Shown: positions 1 to 13,263 of the stretch, piece by piece | How the letters are laid out: every line of letters starts with the position of its first letter | Position numbering within the stretch: the first letter of the stretch is position 1 | Assembly: GCA_036898135.1 (NCBI GenBank) | Contig: CM072522.1 | Coordinates: forward strand, 12,024,530 to 12,088,529 | Direction of reading: 5' to 3' | Source: Oncomelania hupensis | Lineage: Eukaryota > Mollusca > Gastropoda > Littorinimorpha > Pomatiopsidae | DNA: 64,000 nucleotides | Program-made: the position numbers and the translations under genes | The notes under the pieces: model-generated | Seen by the model: only the letters and a program-made list of their open reading frames with translations | What the model was told of the DNA's origin: nothing | Database searches by the model: none

Positions 1-73
1 ATTTATTTCTATAATTTAGCATATATTGACATCTGTGAGTGCTGTAGTCATTGATTGGGTCTTTTTGTTTCAG

Positions 74-250
74 AAGTGGCCAGGAGCAGCCGCGGTACGT
101 GTTCCTGCCCTCTACTCCTGGTCAGCGACAGCCGGTGACTGGTCAGACCCAGGCCAATACCCGGGCACTGAATGGTCAAACCATGCTAGGACAAACCACA
201 TTGCAGCAAGTTCCTAACATCAACACACGGGGCCAAAGCCAGCAACAACC
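74..250 (+). CDS. Internal exon of large Q/T-rich secreted-type protein gene (first exon in window)
   Basis: This is the first visible exon of the + strand repeat-rich gene. A tttttgtttcag acceptor precedes it and a GTAAGT donor follows. It begins with the last base of a split codon, then reads SGQEQPRYVFLPSTPGQ and continues rich in Gln, Thr and Asn. It ends with two bases of a Pro codon, which the next exon completes in frame. The rest of the gene's 5' end lies left of base 1. I do not recognise the family. The case for an exon rests on splice sites, open frame, phase match with the next exon and a composition shared with later exons. Confidence 0.75.
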
Positions 251-734
251 GTAAGTTCACAATCGGTGGCTTAAGTGAGAGTGACTGATTGAATAAATGG
301 CCACACCTAATGTAGATTGACACTCGAATACTGGCTAGCCAAACTCGCAGCTTCATATGTTCTTAACGTTAACAAACAGCCTCAAGGCAAGACCAGCAGG
401 AGCCTTAAGGGTATCACTTAATAATTGGATGGATGATTCAATCAGATAATTAAATGAGTAGACAGCCTACGTCAGGCGCAGGACGTTGTCAATGTCAACA
501 CGCAGACTGCTCGGGTTGTAGCAATCTGTTCGCCAGGGCTGTTAGAGAATCTCAACAATATATCAAACAAATCTGTTAAGTTGTAAAATCCAAACCTATA
601 TTAAAAAGAAGACGTGGTTTATCTATCATATTTATTTTACATGGAATAATAGTGGATTTTTTGTACACTGACATCCTAATCCTATTTTCTCTATTATCCG
701 CTTAGTCTGTTACATTCTAATATTATACTTGCAG
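251..734 (+). other. Intron, no recognisable content
   Basis: GT-AG intron with an AT-rich 3' half and a cttgcag acceptor. I see no gene, RNA or repeat family in it. Confidence 0.6.
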
Positions 735-876
735 GGCACAAATGGTACGTGTCTTGTCTGCGGCGCAGTACCAGCAGTTAATGCGCAACCGACAGCTCGC
801 GCAGCAGCGACAGCAACTTGAACAGCAACGTGCTCAACAACAGCAGGCAGGTGCGGCACAGCAGAGTCAGCAGCAG
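735..876 (+). CDS. Exon: Gln-rich helical segment of the same gene
   Basis: 142 bases. The first base completes the preceding Pro codon, followed by 47 codons ending in phase 0. The peptide starts AQMVRVLSAAQYQQLMRNRQ and runs on as alternating Gln, Arg and Ala, which suggests a helical or coiled-coil segment. The acceptor is ttatacttgcag and the donor GTTAGT. The boundaries agree with exons on both sides, so I place it in the same transcript. Its role is unknown; Gln-rich helices often drive assembly of extracellular or scaffold proteins, but that is only an analogy. Confidence 0.75.
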
Positions 877-960
877 GTTAGTGACAGGCTGCTCGTCGTC
901 CCGTCAATTTTCTATTGAGTGCTTAAGTAGCTCAACGTCAACCTTCGGACGAATGAGTCA

Positions 961-1335
961 TCTAAGGTCAAGGCTGTGCACGCATTCCATCGCACGGACT
1001 TTAAAGATCCTGACGCCCATGACCTAGATGGGTGAGAGTTCGACACATAAATACTCAAGCACTTCAGTTCTATTCGCCCTAGGTCGTTCAGAATTGCTCA
1101 GTTGTGTGAGGCCTTAGACGATGTGCAAGTTGGCGCTCTGGGTGGCTTAAGTGAGATCCTGTTTTCCCCAAGTGCCTTGAGGAGCTCTTTGAACTTGTGT
1201 AGCGCTGTAGAAGAACAGTTCTATTCTGCATGCTTTTAAGTTATGCATTCCTCGGAAGTGTGGAATACATACGCGCAAAGATTAGACCTTGGTTTATATT
1301 CTCATCCATAGAAGTAGGGGCGCAGCATTGCTTCA
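961..1335. repeat. Two arms of an interspersed repeat also present at 45871-45956
   Basis: Bases 1227-1330 share about 50 bp with 45895-45955, including AGAAGTAGGGGCGCAG. Bases 975-1005 match the other half of that copy in the opposite orientation (CATTCCATCGCA core). It looks like a degraded, rearranged dispersed repeat. The family is not identified. Confidence 0.4.
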
Positions 1336-1498
1336 GTATATGGGTCGTGTCATCGGCGCGCTGGGCTGGCAAACCTAAGCGATTGGAATATCGTTGTGGG
1401 CATGTTTAGCCGACAGTCTCTCTGCTATGGTGTGAAATGAGTTTGTAATATTTTTTCTTCCTATTTTCTTGATGTAGTTGTTTTTAAAACGTAGTGTA

Positions 1499-1502
<4 letters not shown>

Positions 1503-1594
<92 letters not shown>

Positions 1595-1609
1595 CATCTC
1601 TCTCTCTGA
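1503..1609. repeat. (TC)n microsatellite upstream of an exon
   Basis: About 45 consecutive TC units with two short interruptions, ending roughly 75 bp before the acceptor of the exon at 1686. It forms a very long pyrimidine tract on the sense strand of the host gene. Confidence 0.95.
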
Positions 1610-1685
1610 CCATCCATTGTTTAGCCACCATTTACCTGCTCGGCTGTTGCTTGTCTCACAACGCAGCCTACGTCTAATGTTGCAG

Positions 1686-2288
1686 CCAGATGCAAGCAGC
1701 CTGTTAGAGACGACTCGCTTGCTGCGAGAGCAAATGGTGGAGATCCAACGCCAGAGGCAGCAGCTAGAAGAGGTGCAGAAATTGTTGGCAGACCAACGCC
1801 AGCAAATGATGTTACGTAATGCCGCCGAAATCACCCAGTCTGGTGCAACCCAAGCTAGTACAATCAATCCCCAAACTGGTACAATCATTCCCCAAACTGG
1901 TATAATTCTGCCCCAAGCTGGCAAAGAATTTACCCAAGCTAGTACAAGCATTCCTCAAACTGGCACAGACATTACCAAAGCTAATACAGGCATTCTTCCA
2001 GCTGGCACAGACTTTACTCAAGCTGATACAGGTATTGCTGGTGCTGGAATTCCTCAAGCTAGTACTGGCATTCCTCAAACTGGTACTGGCATTCCTCAAG
2101 CTGGTACTGGCATTCCTCAAGCTGGTACTGATCTTTCCCAACGTGGCGTGCCAACTGGACTGGGAGTTATCCAAGGTGGAAAGGTACCACGAGATAGTAA
2201 TATGGTCATCGGTGGAGTGGTCGCTCCTACCGATCCTGGTGTCGTGGACAACACAGTCACCGGAGTCGCGGGAACCATTCCAGCTCAG
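1686..2288 (+). CDS. Exon: coiled-coil-like Q/R/L stretch followed by PQTGT-type tandem repeats
   Basis: 201 codons in phase 0 between a gttgcag acceptor and a GTATGT donor. The first ~65 residues (opening PDASSLLETTRLLREQ, then alternating Leu, Glu, Gln and Arg) look like an amphipathic coiled coil. From about residue 60 to 150 there are at least ten imperfect 8-10-residue units of the form [PQ]-Q-[AT]-G-T-x-I, the last four (IPQTGTG, IPQAGTG) nearly identical at DNA level. A Gly/Val-rich non-repetitive tail closes the exon. The alternative acceptor acgcag about 19 bases upstream cannot be excluded. The protein is unidentified; repeat-plus-coil architecture fits an extracellular structural or matrix protein (inference). 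Confidence 0.8.
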
Positions 2289-2959
2289 GTATGTAATGAT
2301 AATTATTTCTTTTAACTTCGTTCTTTAGCGGTTTAAAATGGTGTTTGTGATACATGACTGGGTTACTAGTCATGTACAAAGACATTTTCACACTCTCAAC
2401 CACTAATAAAATGCTGATCGTCGTCTCTGTGAAAGCAGGCACCTACAGTGCAGCGTTACCCTTGGTGCGCGCGCTTTTGAGTTTGTAACCCATTCTTGGA
2501 CGAAATGACTTTTTTTTTTAAATATTATTATTATTGTAGCCGAGCGGAGTATTTGACTCCCGTCTCTCGGCCACGACCTTGGGAACATTGCTCCACCCGA
2601 GCTGTTATTTTCAATTTGTCCCTCAAAAGAAGGACATAAAAATATTTGCCCTGCAAGGCGGTGAAGCGTGGTTGGGGAGTACCGGGTTGCCGGCTACTAG
2701 TGCCACGCACTCTACTGCAAGGTCGCTGCCACCGACCTGCATAAAATGCCTGCCGACAATGTGGTCCCGCTCGCCACCAAAAGCAGCAGGCGAATGGTCA
2801 GCCGGGGAGAACAAATGTCGTGTCGCCTTGTCCTGCGTAACCCAATGGCATACCCAAAGGATTCTGCAAAGCAGGAGCCACCCAAGGCTAGTCTAACCAA
2901 GAAAATCAACGTAGACAATTTCTCTCCCAAGCCTCAACCAGTCGCCTCCCTTTCCGCTA

Positions 2960-3147
<188 letters not shown>

Positions 3148-5996
3148 GAAATAAAGAGCTTTTGAAAACGCGCAACTTCCCAAAGCCTGGGCTGCAATCG
3201 AATGGTGCAAGGTGAAATACTAATTAATCTCTTAGTTGGGAAAACATGAAGGATGATGGTGCGGAAAGTTTTGGCCACTTCGGTCAGTTCTGTTGCTGTT
3301 GACAGAGGCGTTACATGTCCAGCGCCTTGTTTTGATACCACCTCCCGTTGTTGTTTTTTTCGTTTAGATAAATTAAAGTCCCACGTCACAATAGCGAATA
3401 GGGGACTGATTCATCATCTCCCAGTCCTTCCTTTGACTTAAATCCTCTACGCCTGCCTCTTTTTACCGTCCCTTGTCCGCAGTGGTGTCGTCCCTCCTGA
3501 TAGGACCGAACCCCGCCCACCCTCTCCGCTTCACCATGGCAAGGAGCGGTTCTTGAGGGCCCGCAAGCGAGGTCACAAGGTTCCTGACTGACTCGTTGGT
3601 CGTGTTCATGCAAGGCGAGTTGCAGCCATGCTACGGTAGCATTTCATTTCAAAGGCCGGCGTACCTTTATTTTCCAAGTCTGCAATCAAAGTCAAGGCTA
3701 AAGTACTACCTTGTTGAAGAAACTTGCAGTTGCAGCAGCCTGAATCTTCGGTATATGTCCATTCACGATTTGATGTTTCATGGCAGGGTAACATGAGAGG
3801 GTGGGACCGAAGGTTATCTTTAGACACACCCTACACAATTCCCACATGCCTATTGGTCTTTGTTTGGAACAGAAACGTGGGACTTTTCACTAAAATGGAC
3901 AGATATATCTTAACGTCCATTGGATCTTTGTCTAACTCGCGAAACTGTCCATAAATTAGATAGAAAACGAACGATGGAAAGTGTCGACTTTGACATGTGG
4001 TGCCAAGGGCCCGCTGGACCTATGCAAGTGTATGTCATCACAATTATCTGACAACTAGCGTATGCCTGACAGGCACTGAAATAATATTGGAGAGGCCCTC
4101 TCACTGCTTCTTTGTGGTTGTGGTTGGGGCCGATAAGAGAGACTTACACGTTATAACTTGGACTTTCTTCAGATCAAATTGGAGTTTTCTCCTTCATAAA
4201 ATTAGTCTACGTGACAGTGTACTGTCATTTTTCTTCTCAGCGTGGTTTTTCCGTTTGTGACCTCATAGTATAACTGTTACCTGTACGTGACGCAGGTCGT
4301 AACTGTCACGTTGAGACCAATCATCCAATTGTAGTGGACTGTGGACACTGACAGTAAAAGTTGAGGGACGCTGAAAAGGCGAACAGGATTTTTAAACAGA
4401 AACAGACATCTTCCTGATTACGGGACCATAAACAGTTCGCTTATTTTGGTATCGATATTTTTTCGTTCTCCATTCCCATATTCATACCATAAAAAAGAAT
4501 TACCTTCAAAAACCAAGAACAAAAATAAAAATAATCATTTAAAAAAAAGGGATAGGCTTACATGTAACCATGTCGGATTCCAAAGCTATAGCTCGGGAAC
4601 TAATAATAAGGTATTTTGTAAACGCACATATCAGAAAACATATTGCTCAAAGCGCAGAATTGTGCTGCATTATGATAAATCCCATCACAGGGGGCTCGAA
4701 AACATTTGGTGCTCTCGGAATGCTTGGTACCAGAGGAATTCAAAGCTTTTCCGACAAACATTTAGATACTCGTATTCCCAATTTCTGAAAACTCTCATAA
4801 GTCCACACAAGACATTGAAAACATCAAAACGAGCTAAGTTCGTCTCTAGGAATCATTGTTAATATTTACTTTTTGTGTGTATGCCCCCAGTTAAAAACTA
4901 AAATGTAACAAATATGCACAAAGATGAGACGGTTTGCATACTCTCCACTTTAAAAAAAGGTTTATTAACATATGTCAATGTTTGGTAACATGTACGTAAA
5001 CAGTAGATGAGGAAATTATATAATTGTGACGAGTACAGAGTTTTACAAAGCTTATGATTATAAAAATCTAAAAATTGGTCAGTTGTGCAAACATTTGGTT
5101 GTTGACGTGTGCATACTGGCTTGCATACCATCCGATTATAACATTCCACTAAAATGTGTCAAACACAGACATAAAGATGACACATATGACATTATTTGGA
5201 CGCTATGAATGTGTTGTTGTTTTTGTTTTAAACAAAATGACACAAACCAATTCTTAAAACATAAATATAGTGAATGATAAATTGTGACAAATGTTTTACA
5301 TGCTCACACCTGACACCAAGATATGTCAAGTTTTGGTAAACATGTTCCTCTGATAGAAAATTTGTCATTTTTGTCATCAGTATACATGTAGTTCTCAGTT
5401 ACATACCATCAGATAATAAAATAATACTAAAATATGTCGAATATACAAACACTAGTTTAGAAAGGTGACATTTTGACATCAGTACATGTACTAACATATT
5501 TTTAACATTCCTAAACTTACAGTACAAGATAAAATATGATTTAATTGTTTTGGTCTAGTTCACACAGAGACATTGGACAATTTGATATTTAAAATAACAG
5601 GGATGGTAAAATCCACTGTGGAAACAAAGCAAATAAACAATGACCCAAACCTACTTTTACGTTGGCAGTTGACAGACAAATAGTGGTCTGGCCTGTTAAA
5701 CAAACAAAAACCCATGGACAATTAAAACACGGAAAAAACGTCTCCCTTGCGAGACACAAACATATCCGTTATGTAGTCCATATTAAAAATTAAGCTAGGC
5801 AGAATCTGAAAACCAAATTAGCAAACAAACAAGAACAGAAACCCGTTTATGTTAATTTGACAGTTAACAAAACACCTGAACCTCCTTTGTTTAAATGTTA
5901 TCCCGGAAAACACCGAAATAATACCAAATTAAAACAAGGAAATTGCCTAAATAATGTTAATTAGGACATGGAAAATGTCGAAATCAAGATCAATAG

Positions 5997-6147
5997 GCAT
6001 TATCCCTAAATAAACCGAAAGTAGAGTTGCTTCCCCTGAAATGCGGTACACAATACATGTTGACAGCTATCCTAAATAAACCGAAAGTAGGTCAATAAGA
6101 GTTGCTTCCCCTGAAAAGCGGTACAAAATACATGTTGACAGCTATTT
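5997..6147. repeat. Local tandem duplication, unit about 70 bp
   Basis: CCTAAATAAACCGAAAGTAG, then GAGTTGCTTCCCCTGAAA, GCGGTACA and ACATGTTGACAGCTAT occur twice in the same order, differing by a few bases and a short insertion (GTCAATAA). Confidence 0.85.
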
Positions 6148-7655
6148 AGGAAGTACTCCTATTGAAACGCGAACGTCATATTCTAGCGACGGTATGATGG
6201 TACTATGTGCCTATCACATATTGTAAACATTCATTTTAATAAATTATGTAGTATTGGAAAGGAAACGGTAAGTTTTTTTTTCCAATATATTAAACGACCA
6301 AAAATGCGTCACAAAGAAAGCGAAGGCCAATTAATCACATCCCTCGGTGTACTTGTTCGACTCCTTCAATAGGCCTTTATCATTAGAAAGACCGTGGGTA
6401 ACGTCCCTTTTCTTTATGGGATGTCAGCCATGGCAGACTAATTCAAACTGAACAGAAGCCTGTGGTGAATAACTCATCAGTCTCTGATGCTCAGGATGAC
6501 TATAATACAATGACAATGTCATATTAGCATAATAAAAATAATATATCATTAGCATTAGTAGTATTCGTTTTGACAAGGGGCTTTTTTCCCACCGAATATT
6601 TCAGTTCCGGGTCCTTGAAAGGGCCATCACTCGAGTGTTCTTATTAGTGGAAAATGTGTATAGGTACATAATGATGGTGTTCTCAGCTCAGATGCGTTCG
6701 CATTTCCTCAATGTAATACAAGGACCCGTATGCATGTGAATCTGTTGTACCATGATTGAGATGACATACTCAAATAGGATATGCAAAAGGGAAAGCCGCA
6801 CTGCAGCTACTGTTTTCCCAGAGAAAGCGACTAATCTTCACCTTTGGATGACAGTATTAACATTAATTGCTGATAATTGTGTTTTAATTGTGTAACAAAG
6901 TGTTTGTTTGATTTTAAATTACTATTGCAGGAAACTGATTGTAAAATACACATTGTACATAGTACACAGATCAAAGAGAAGCGAAAATCGAACTCGAAAG
7001 CCCGGTTGCTTTAAACTTGCGCATTAATCGGGCCTAAATTGATCGCTGCGACCCACCCCATTCATCCTGGCCACCCTGTGCTGCCCACCCAGCATCTCAT
7101 CCACCATACATTAAGATAATAAATGGTGTGTTTATGTTGTTAATGTTAGGTATGCCAACACACTTTTAGACCAACGCAAATTACTAATGGACGACTGTGA
7201 GTTTATAACGTCTGTTCGTGGAAGCGCGTGGTGTCCGTGGACGAGCGTGCATTTACATCAAAGCATTCTTTGGTACAATTCACAACTTTCCGGCACCTCT
7301 CATAAAAACTCGTGGGTATCGCCATTATAAATTAAATCGAGGTTAGAATGAAACCAAGTTCCGGTCTGGCTTGTTTTGCTTTAATCAAAGCTTGATGCGT
7401 GACTTTTAAATATGGCAAATTACCGAAAACGACGATTGTTAGAGCCAGAAAACGAGTGGGATAAGTATAAAAACGGTGGAGGAAGTACATGCTCAGTGAA
7501 AGGATGCAAAAAACAATCGTATATGCCTGTATTTGTGGCGACTTCGGAGGTGCGTCGATCATCGACAGAAAGTGAAACAGGACCTGAAGACTTGTAGTTT
7601 TCCATAGCTTCGCCGTCGCAACCTTCACAAAACACGAAGTAGTTGACTATGTTAG

Positions 7656-7995
7656 GCGAGCGTTGTGGCCAAGTGGGCTAAGGCGGGACTAACTTGCCTT
7701 GTCCACAAGCCAGAAACCAATGGCGCCTGACAGGTGTGGGTTCGAGCCAGCATCTGGGCGTTATGTTTCTCCGAATATTTTTCAAAAATTCACAAATAAT
7801 GTTAGGTAGGTAGGGTTTAGGCGCGCCACTGGCGATAGAAAGGGATAATAAACTGCAGCAAAAAAACAAATGAATAAAATATGTGAGGGCACGATACTGG
7901 TGGCCAGTGACACATGTTGTCTTCCCACTGTAAAACTTCCCATTGTACAACTTATGTTAATCTGATGAATAAAAATTGATGCAACAACAACAACA
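7656..7995 (+). mobile_element. tRNA-derived SINE (family B)
   Basis: The head carries a perfect Pol III A box (TGGCCAAGTGGG, about 7669) and a perfect B box (GGTTCGAGCC, about 7740), so it derives from a tRNA. The body contains ATGTTTCTCCGAATATTTTT and ends in a (CAA)n-like tail. A second copy lies at 18210-18456 inside an RTE fragment. Confidence 0.8.
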
Positions 7996-8538
7996 ACACT
8001 GTAAACTTGACTCTGTCACAACTGGGACTTCAAATCCTTCAGGCATTCTCTGCAAAACTTTCTCTTTATGCTCCCCACCAACGCTTTCTCATGTGATTCG
8101 ACATATTCTCGAATATTTGGAAATAACTCACTAAAACACTCGGATAAACAATACGCGGAGAAAGAAACCGGAAGTATGTTTCACATGAGGGGATTCCCGT
8201 TGGTGCGTAGGATAGCAGAAAAGTGTGAATAAATTACCCCTAAATCAACTGCGCAGATTTGAAATAACCCCATCAGTGCCCCCAAATGAGTAGAGCAATG
8301 GGCTGCACTTTGAAACCACACTGTTTCGGGCCAACATGCACCTGTAAGGGCGTGCTGCAGCCGGGCACTAAAATAGTTAAAGATTGTTTTTGTCGTACTA
8401 CATCTTGTTTTGGTACTGCAGAGACAGTTCCCTGTCAGCATGACAGATGCTTGTCAGAATACAGGCATATGATAAATTACGGTCCTTAGTGTAATACAGG
8501 ACGCGAGGACGCGCGAAGAACTCCGTCCATTTTTAGTT

Positions 8539-8541
<3 letters not shown>

Positions 8542-8629
<88 letters not shown>
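8542..8629. repeat. (AAT)n microsatellite
   Basis: About 29 AAT units adjoining the tail of the SINE at 8645. Confidence 0.95.
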
Positions 8630-8633
<4 letters not shown>

Positions 8634-8644
8634 CAACAACAAAA

Positions 8645-9114
8645 AGGTAAAAGGTAAAGGTAGCCCCATAGCCTTTTGGCCGTAGGGGAGCGTGATGTTG
8701 GAGATCACACTTATCTTGGGCCAGCGTAATGAGGGTGATGCCCATCTCTCTCCCTCGCTGCTTTACCTTCTCCACCCTTAAGAGAGTAGGTACTCAGTCA
8801 CAGTTGAGTCAACTGGGGGCGTTGTTATTTGTCGCTTCACGTTTTGCGGTCACCCATCCAAGTGCTAACCGCACTGGACGGTGCTTAACTTGCGACACAG
8901 TAAGAAAGAGATTACTCTTATATAGCGCACTTACAAGCTCAGAGAGCTTCTCAAAGCGCTGGCCACTACTATCCAGCAATCACAAAATAGTTTGCTGAAG
9001 TCAGGATTCGAACCCACGTCGCCCGAGACGCGCGTACTCAAGTCGAGCGCTCTGACGACTGAGCTATCCCTGCCGCCAGTAGCGAGTGCTCCAACCACTG
9101 CGCTATCCGACACC
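8645..9114 (-). mobile_element. Chimeric tRNA/5S-rRNA-like SINE (family C), interrupted by another SINE
   Basis: On the - strand it starts GGTGTCGGATAGCGCAGTGG with a tRNA-type A box. A segment resembling the 5S rRNA internal promoter would follow (GCAAGTTAAGCACCG, then CACTTGGATGGGTGACCGC), and the tail ends CTACCTTTACC. In this copy the head is split from the 5S-like part by a 175-bp insertion at 8903-9077. Other copies are at 47485, 49270 and 54805, with a decayed one at 33948. Confidence 0.85.
8903..9077 (-). mobile_element. tRNA-derived SINE (family A) inserted in SINE C
   Basis: - strand: A box TAGCTCAGTCGTCAGAGC, B box GGGTTCGAATCC, tail GCGCTATATAAGAGTAATC. The direct repeat AGTA flanks it (8899-8902 and 9078-9081) and the interrupted SINE C sequence resumes exactly, so this is a nested insertion. 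Related tails are at 45330 and 49684. Confidence 0.85.
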
Positions 9115-9119
9115 CATAT

Positions 9120-9223
9120 AATAACAAAATTAATAGCAAAAAAAATAATAAATAAATAAATAAAATAATAATAAATTGCTAAAAATAAGTAAATAAATAA
9201 ATAATTTTTTTTATTAATGAATA

Positions 9224-9286
<63 letters not shown>

Positions 9287-9290
9287 TATA
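9120..9290. repeat. A/T-rich simple repeats including (AAT)n
   Basis: AAATA/AAT units, purest at 9220-9288. The following 9290-9830 is AT-rich with GT/GA dinucleotide runs (9700-9780) and no gene that I can see. Confidence 0.9.
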
Positions 9291-9830
9291 CTCAATACTT
9301 AACTAAGTAAACATACAGCTATATAAGCCTGATTATAATTTATAAACAAAGAAACAAACAATAAAAACATATATAAATCAAGAAAAAACAATAAGTAGGA
9401 AGTAAGTAATCTTTAAACATTATTTGTTTTAAACTTATCATGATTAACAATAGTATAATTCTTTAGGGCCCAAACTGATAATTGGTTCATATTATGCAGT
9501 AATCTGTCATCTTCTTTCCTTCTTCTCCTTCTTCCTTTGGGTTACATCTATTATTGTGTTCATTATGTGTCACGCACTTTATTTGGTACTTACTGTATTC
9601 ACTGATGTATTATTTGACCGTCTTTAGTTTGTGGCTGCCAGGGTAATTATTGTATTTTGTATAGCGCCTTGTCAAATATGTTATTTGCTCATTGCGAAAT
9701 GTGTGTGTGTTTGTGTGTGTGTGTGTGTTTGTGGGTGGGTGTTTGTGTGTGTGTGAGAGAGAGAGAGAAAGAGAGAGAGAAATGTATTGCCAGATTTCCA
9801 GAATAAATTAAATAAGGTTCATGACGCTGT

Positions 9831-10592
9831 CCTATTCTATCCTATGCCGTAACTCGAAAGTCGTTGGGGCACCACATATAATCGTTTAACCAGCGAACTC
9901 CATCTTTCTAGGTCCTCAGCAACCCTCATGGCTTCGCACAGTGTCAAGCCAGTCCATTCTCGAATGTTATCCTCCCACCTCTTTTTCTGTCTCCCTTCTC
10001 TTCTGCCTCCTTGCACAGTGCCTTGCAGGTTGGCCTTTGCAAGGCCTGATGCTCTGGTGACGTGGCCATATCATCGGAGTTTCCGTTTCTTCACCACTGT
10101 GAGCATGTCATCGTGTTGTCCAATGGCTTTTGTGATGGTCTGTCGGACTTCGTCTTTGGTGATGTGCTGGGTATAGGAAATGCCCAGAAGCCTTCTATAT
10201 CACCTCATCTCCATGCTTTGTATTCTTCGTTGTAGGTCTGATGTGAGGTCCATGTTATGCAAGAGTATTGGAAGATGGAGATGACAAGGGAGCGCAGCAA
10301 CCTTACCTTGAAGTGTAGACTGATGATCATGTCTTTAAAAATGGGCTTCAACCTTGTCAGGCCAGCAGTTGTTTGTGCTATCCTGGAGAGGACTTCCTGT
10401 CGGGACCCATTGTCCAATACAATTGCTCCTAAATATTTAAAGCCGTGCACCGTAGTGAGGGATTGGCCTTGGCCTTGGCCTTTGATGTCCGTGTTTATGC
10501 CATTGGTGTTGTTGGTCATCATTTTGGTCTTCTCTGCATTTATTTCCATTCCAAAGGCCCTGGAGGTGGTGTCAAGTCTCTGTACCAGCTGT
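9831..10592 (-). pseudogene. 5'-truncated RTE-like LINE, C-terminal ORF remnant
   Basis: Reads on the - strand from the reverse-transcriptase thumb region (MEINAEKTKMMTNNTNGINT) through conserved C-terminal motifs (RSLVISIFQYSCITWT, then KLRWYGH-type) to a CCTAT-repeat tail at 9831-9846. Stops and frameshifts break the frame, so it is a dead copy. The same family occurs at 11955, 17158, 31292, 32575, 46920 and 63078. Clade assignment rests on overall similarity to the common invertebrate RTE-type proteins and is an inference. Confidence 0.8.
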
Positions 10593-10600
10593 CAATCAAT

Positions 10601-10997
<397 letters not shown>

Positions 10998-11584
10998 AAC
11001 AAAATACACACACGGTTGAACCGAATTAGATGATTTTTAGTATACAAGCACTTAAACTGGTGACCAAACGTTCAGTGGCAGTTTGTGGGTCGGTCAGTCT
11101 TTCACTTTCCTGTTTAAAACACGTTTTTTTGCATTCTTTGAAAAATAACTTTACCGACTTTGATTCTTTTTGCTATGCAGATACTTGAACTATTCCTCAG
11201 CCTTTTAAATTAGTCAGAGTTGCGCTGAGGTTCATCATTTTCTAAATATGTTTCCCGCTGTATCTGAAAACTTACAAGATAAATGTTAATAAACTAAATA
11301 GCAAGTCCAGACAGAATCGAAGGTCCAAGACAATTTAAACTTTTGAAATTGCAGGGTTTTTTTTCGTCTGAAATACAAATGAATGTACTTTACAAGTATT
11401 AAAACGATGTTTGTTTTTTTGTTATTTTAGCTACGTGTGATTGTCTGTAAATATATTTGAATTCCTTGCCATCTATTGTGTTGTTAAATAACAATACGAA
11501 TAGTTCAAGAACTACTTATTGTGCTGAGAAAGAGCTACGGTAGAATTATAAACAAGATGACAAGCCATTCAAATGTATTCCCAG

Positions 11585-11636
<52 letters not shown>

Positions 11637-11654
11637 ACACACACACACACACAT
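11585..11654. repeat. (CA)n microsatellite
   Basis: About 34 CA units with one CCC interruption. Confidence 0.97.
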
Positions 11655-11954
11655 AGCCGAAAAGTAAGCGTTTTAAAACGTACTCATTTTCATTGCGTGT
11701 TGTGCCTGAACTTTACCCCAAGGAAGTCAAATAAAAGCTGGAATGCTAGGCCGCTATCTGAACTATCTGCATGCAGACCAACTATCCAAACCGGCCCAGC
11801 CAATTTTGAGTGGTCCGGTAATGATAAAGTACAAAGATATTGACCTTTGTTATAAATACGAATGTTCTGATATGCTGCAGTAGTAAATAATAACAATGAG
11901 GAATTTCGGTTCAGTAGATCTTGAGATAAGGTCGTTTTTTTTTTTAAAATCCAA

Positions 11955-12666
11955 TCCTATCCTATCCTATCCTATCCCGTAACTCCAAGGTCGTTGGGGC
12001 ACCACAGATGATCGTTTAACCAGCGTACTCCATCTTTCTCTGTCCTCAGCCAACCTGATGGCTTCGCTCAGTGTCAAACCAGTCCATTCTCGAATGTTGT
12101 CCTCCCACCTCTTTTTCTGTCTCGCTTTTCTTCTTCCTCTTTGCACGTTGCCTTGCAGGATGGCCTTTGCAAAGCCTGATGCTCTGGTGACGTGACCATA
12201 CCATCGCAGTTTCCGTTTCTTCACCACTGTGAGCATGTCATCGTGTTGTCCAATGGCTTCAGGGATGGTCTGTCGGACTTTGTTGTTGGTGATGTGCTAG
12301 GTATAGGAAATGCCCAGAAGTCTTCTGTAGCACCTCATCTCCATGCTTTGTATTCTTCGTTGTAGATCTGCTGTGCGAGTCCATGTTTCGCAAGCGTATA
12401 GGAAGATGGAGATGACAAGGGAGCGCAGCAGCCTTAACTTGGAGTGAAGACTGATGGTCCCGTCTTTCCAAATGGGCTTCAACCTTGTCAGGGCAGCAGT
12501 TATGTGTGCGATCCTGGAGAGGACTTTCTGTCGGGACCCATTCCTAAATATTTGAAGCTATGCACTGTGTTGAGGAATTGGCCTCGGACATTGATGACCA
12601 TGTTGATGCCATTGGAGTTGTTGGTCATCGTTTTGGGTTTCTCTGCACTTATTTCCATTCCATAGT
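11955..12666 (-). pseudogene. 5'-truncated RTE-like LINE remnant
   Basis: - strand copy of the same C-terminal region as at 9831, from the MEISAEK motif to a four-unit CCTAT tail (11955-11976). Frameshifts separate at least three ORF fragments, including one reading KKRKLRWYGHVTRASGFAKA at 11967-12236. Confidence 0.8.
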
Positions 12667-13185
12667 TTTTAAAAAATATATTTAGCAAAACGTCTTTAGC
12701 TTCAAAAGTACTCCAGTGACCTTGACCTTTGCGTTAAAACAAATGTGATGGCACATTATGCAAGCCACTATTCTAGATAATGTTTCTATGAAGTGTATTC
12801 AAACTCTGTTCAGTGGTTCTTGATTTAACTTCCAACGGACCGACAGACCGAGGGTTTGGTTCGTTCTGATTCCCGACTACTTCAAAGTATTTCTAGATAA
12901 GTCCGAAAATACAAAAAAAGGTTTTGTTCTAGACCCATTATCAAACAAATGATGTATCAGCTTACTTCAAGAATGGGCGGTCATATTTTCAATGATCATT
13001 TTATTTGCGAGTGAATGGTGTGTCACTTTTACATGGTGACTGATTACTGTATTGGCTCTTTCAATGTGTGAATTGGAATCGTCAATTTGAATATTAACTA
13101 GTACGTTAACATCATATTTATACAATAGTCTCATATTCCACGTGCAATTGAATCTGCCTTGTCATATTATTGTCAGTTGCACCCC

Positions 13186-13190
13186 CCCCC

Positions 13191-13251
<61 letters not shown>

Positions 13252-13263
13252 TCCCTCTCTCTC
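13186..13263. repeat. C run plus (TC)n microsatellite
   Basis: A C9-10 run is followed by about 30 TC units. Confidence 0.95.

Noticed and set aside
1494..1685. Upstream extension of the 1686 exon as a Leu/Ser-rich signal-like peptide
   Set aside because: It is the (TC)n microsatellite. The acceptor at 1685 and matching phase show coding starts there.
7669..7750. Functional tRNA gene
   Set aside because: A and B boxes are present, but the sequence does not fold into an acceptor stem and is followed by a SINE body seen again at 18210.
8286..8489. Cys-rich small ORF (67 codons)
   Set aside because: No splice-site or homology support, and an equally long frame on the other strand.
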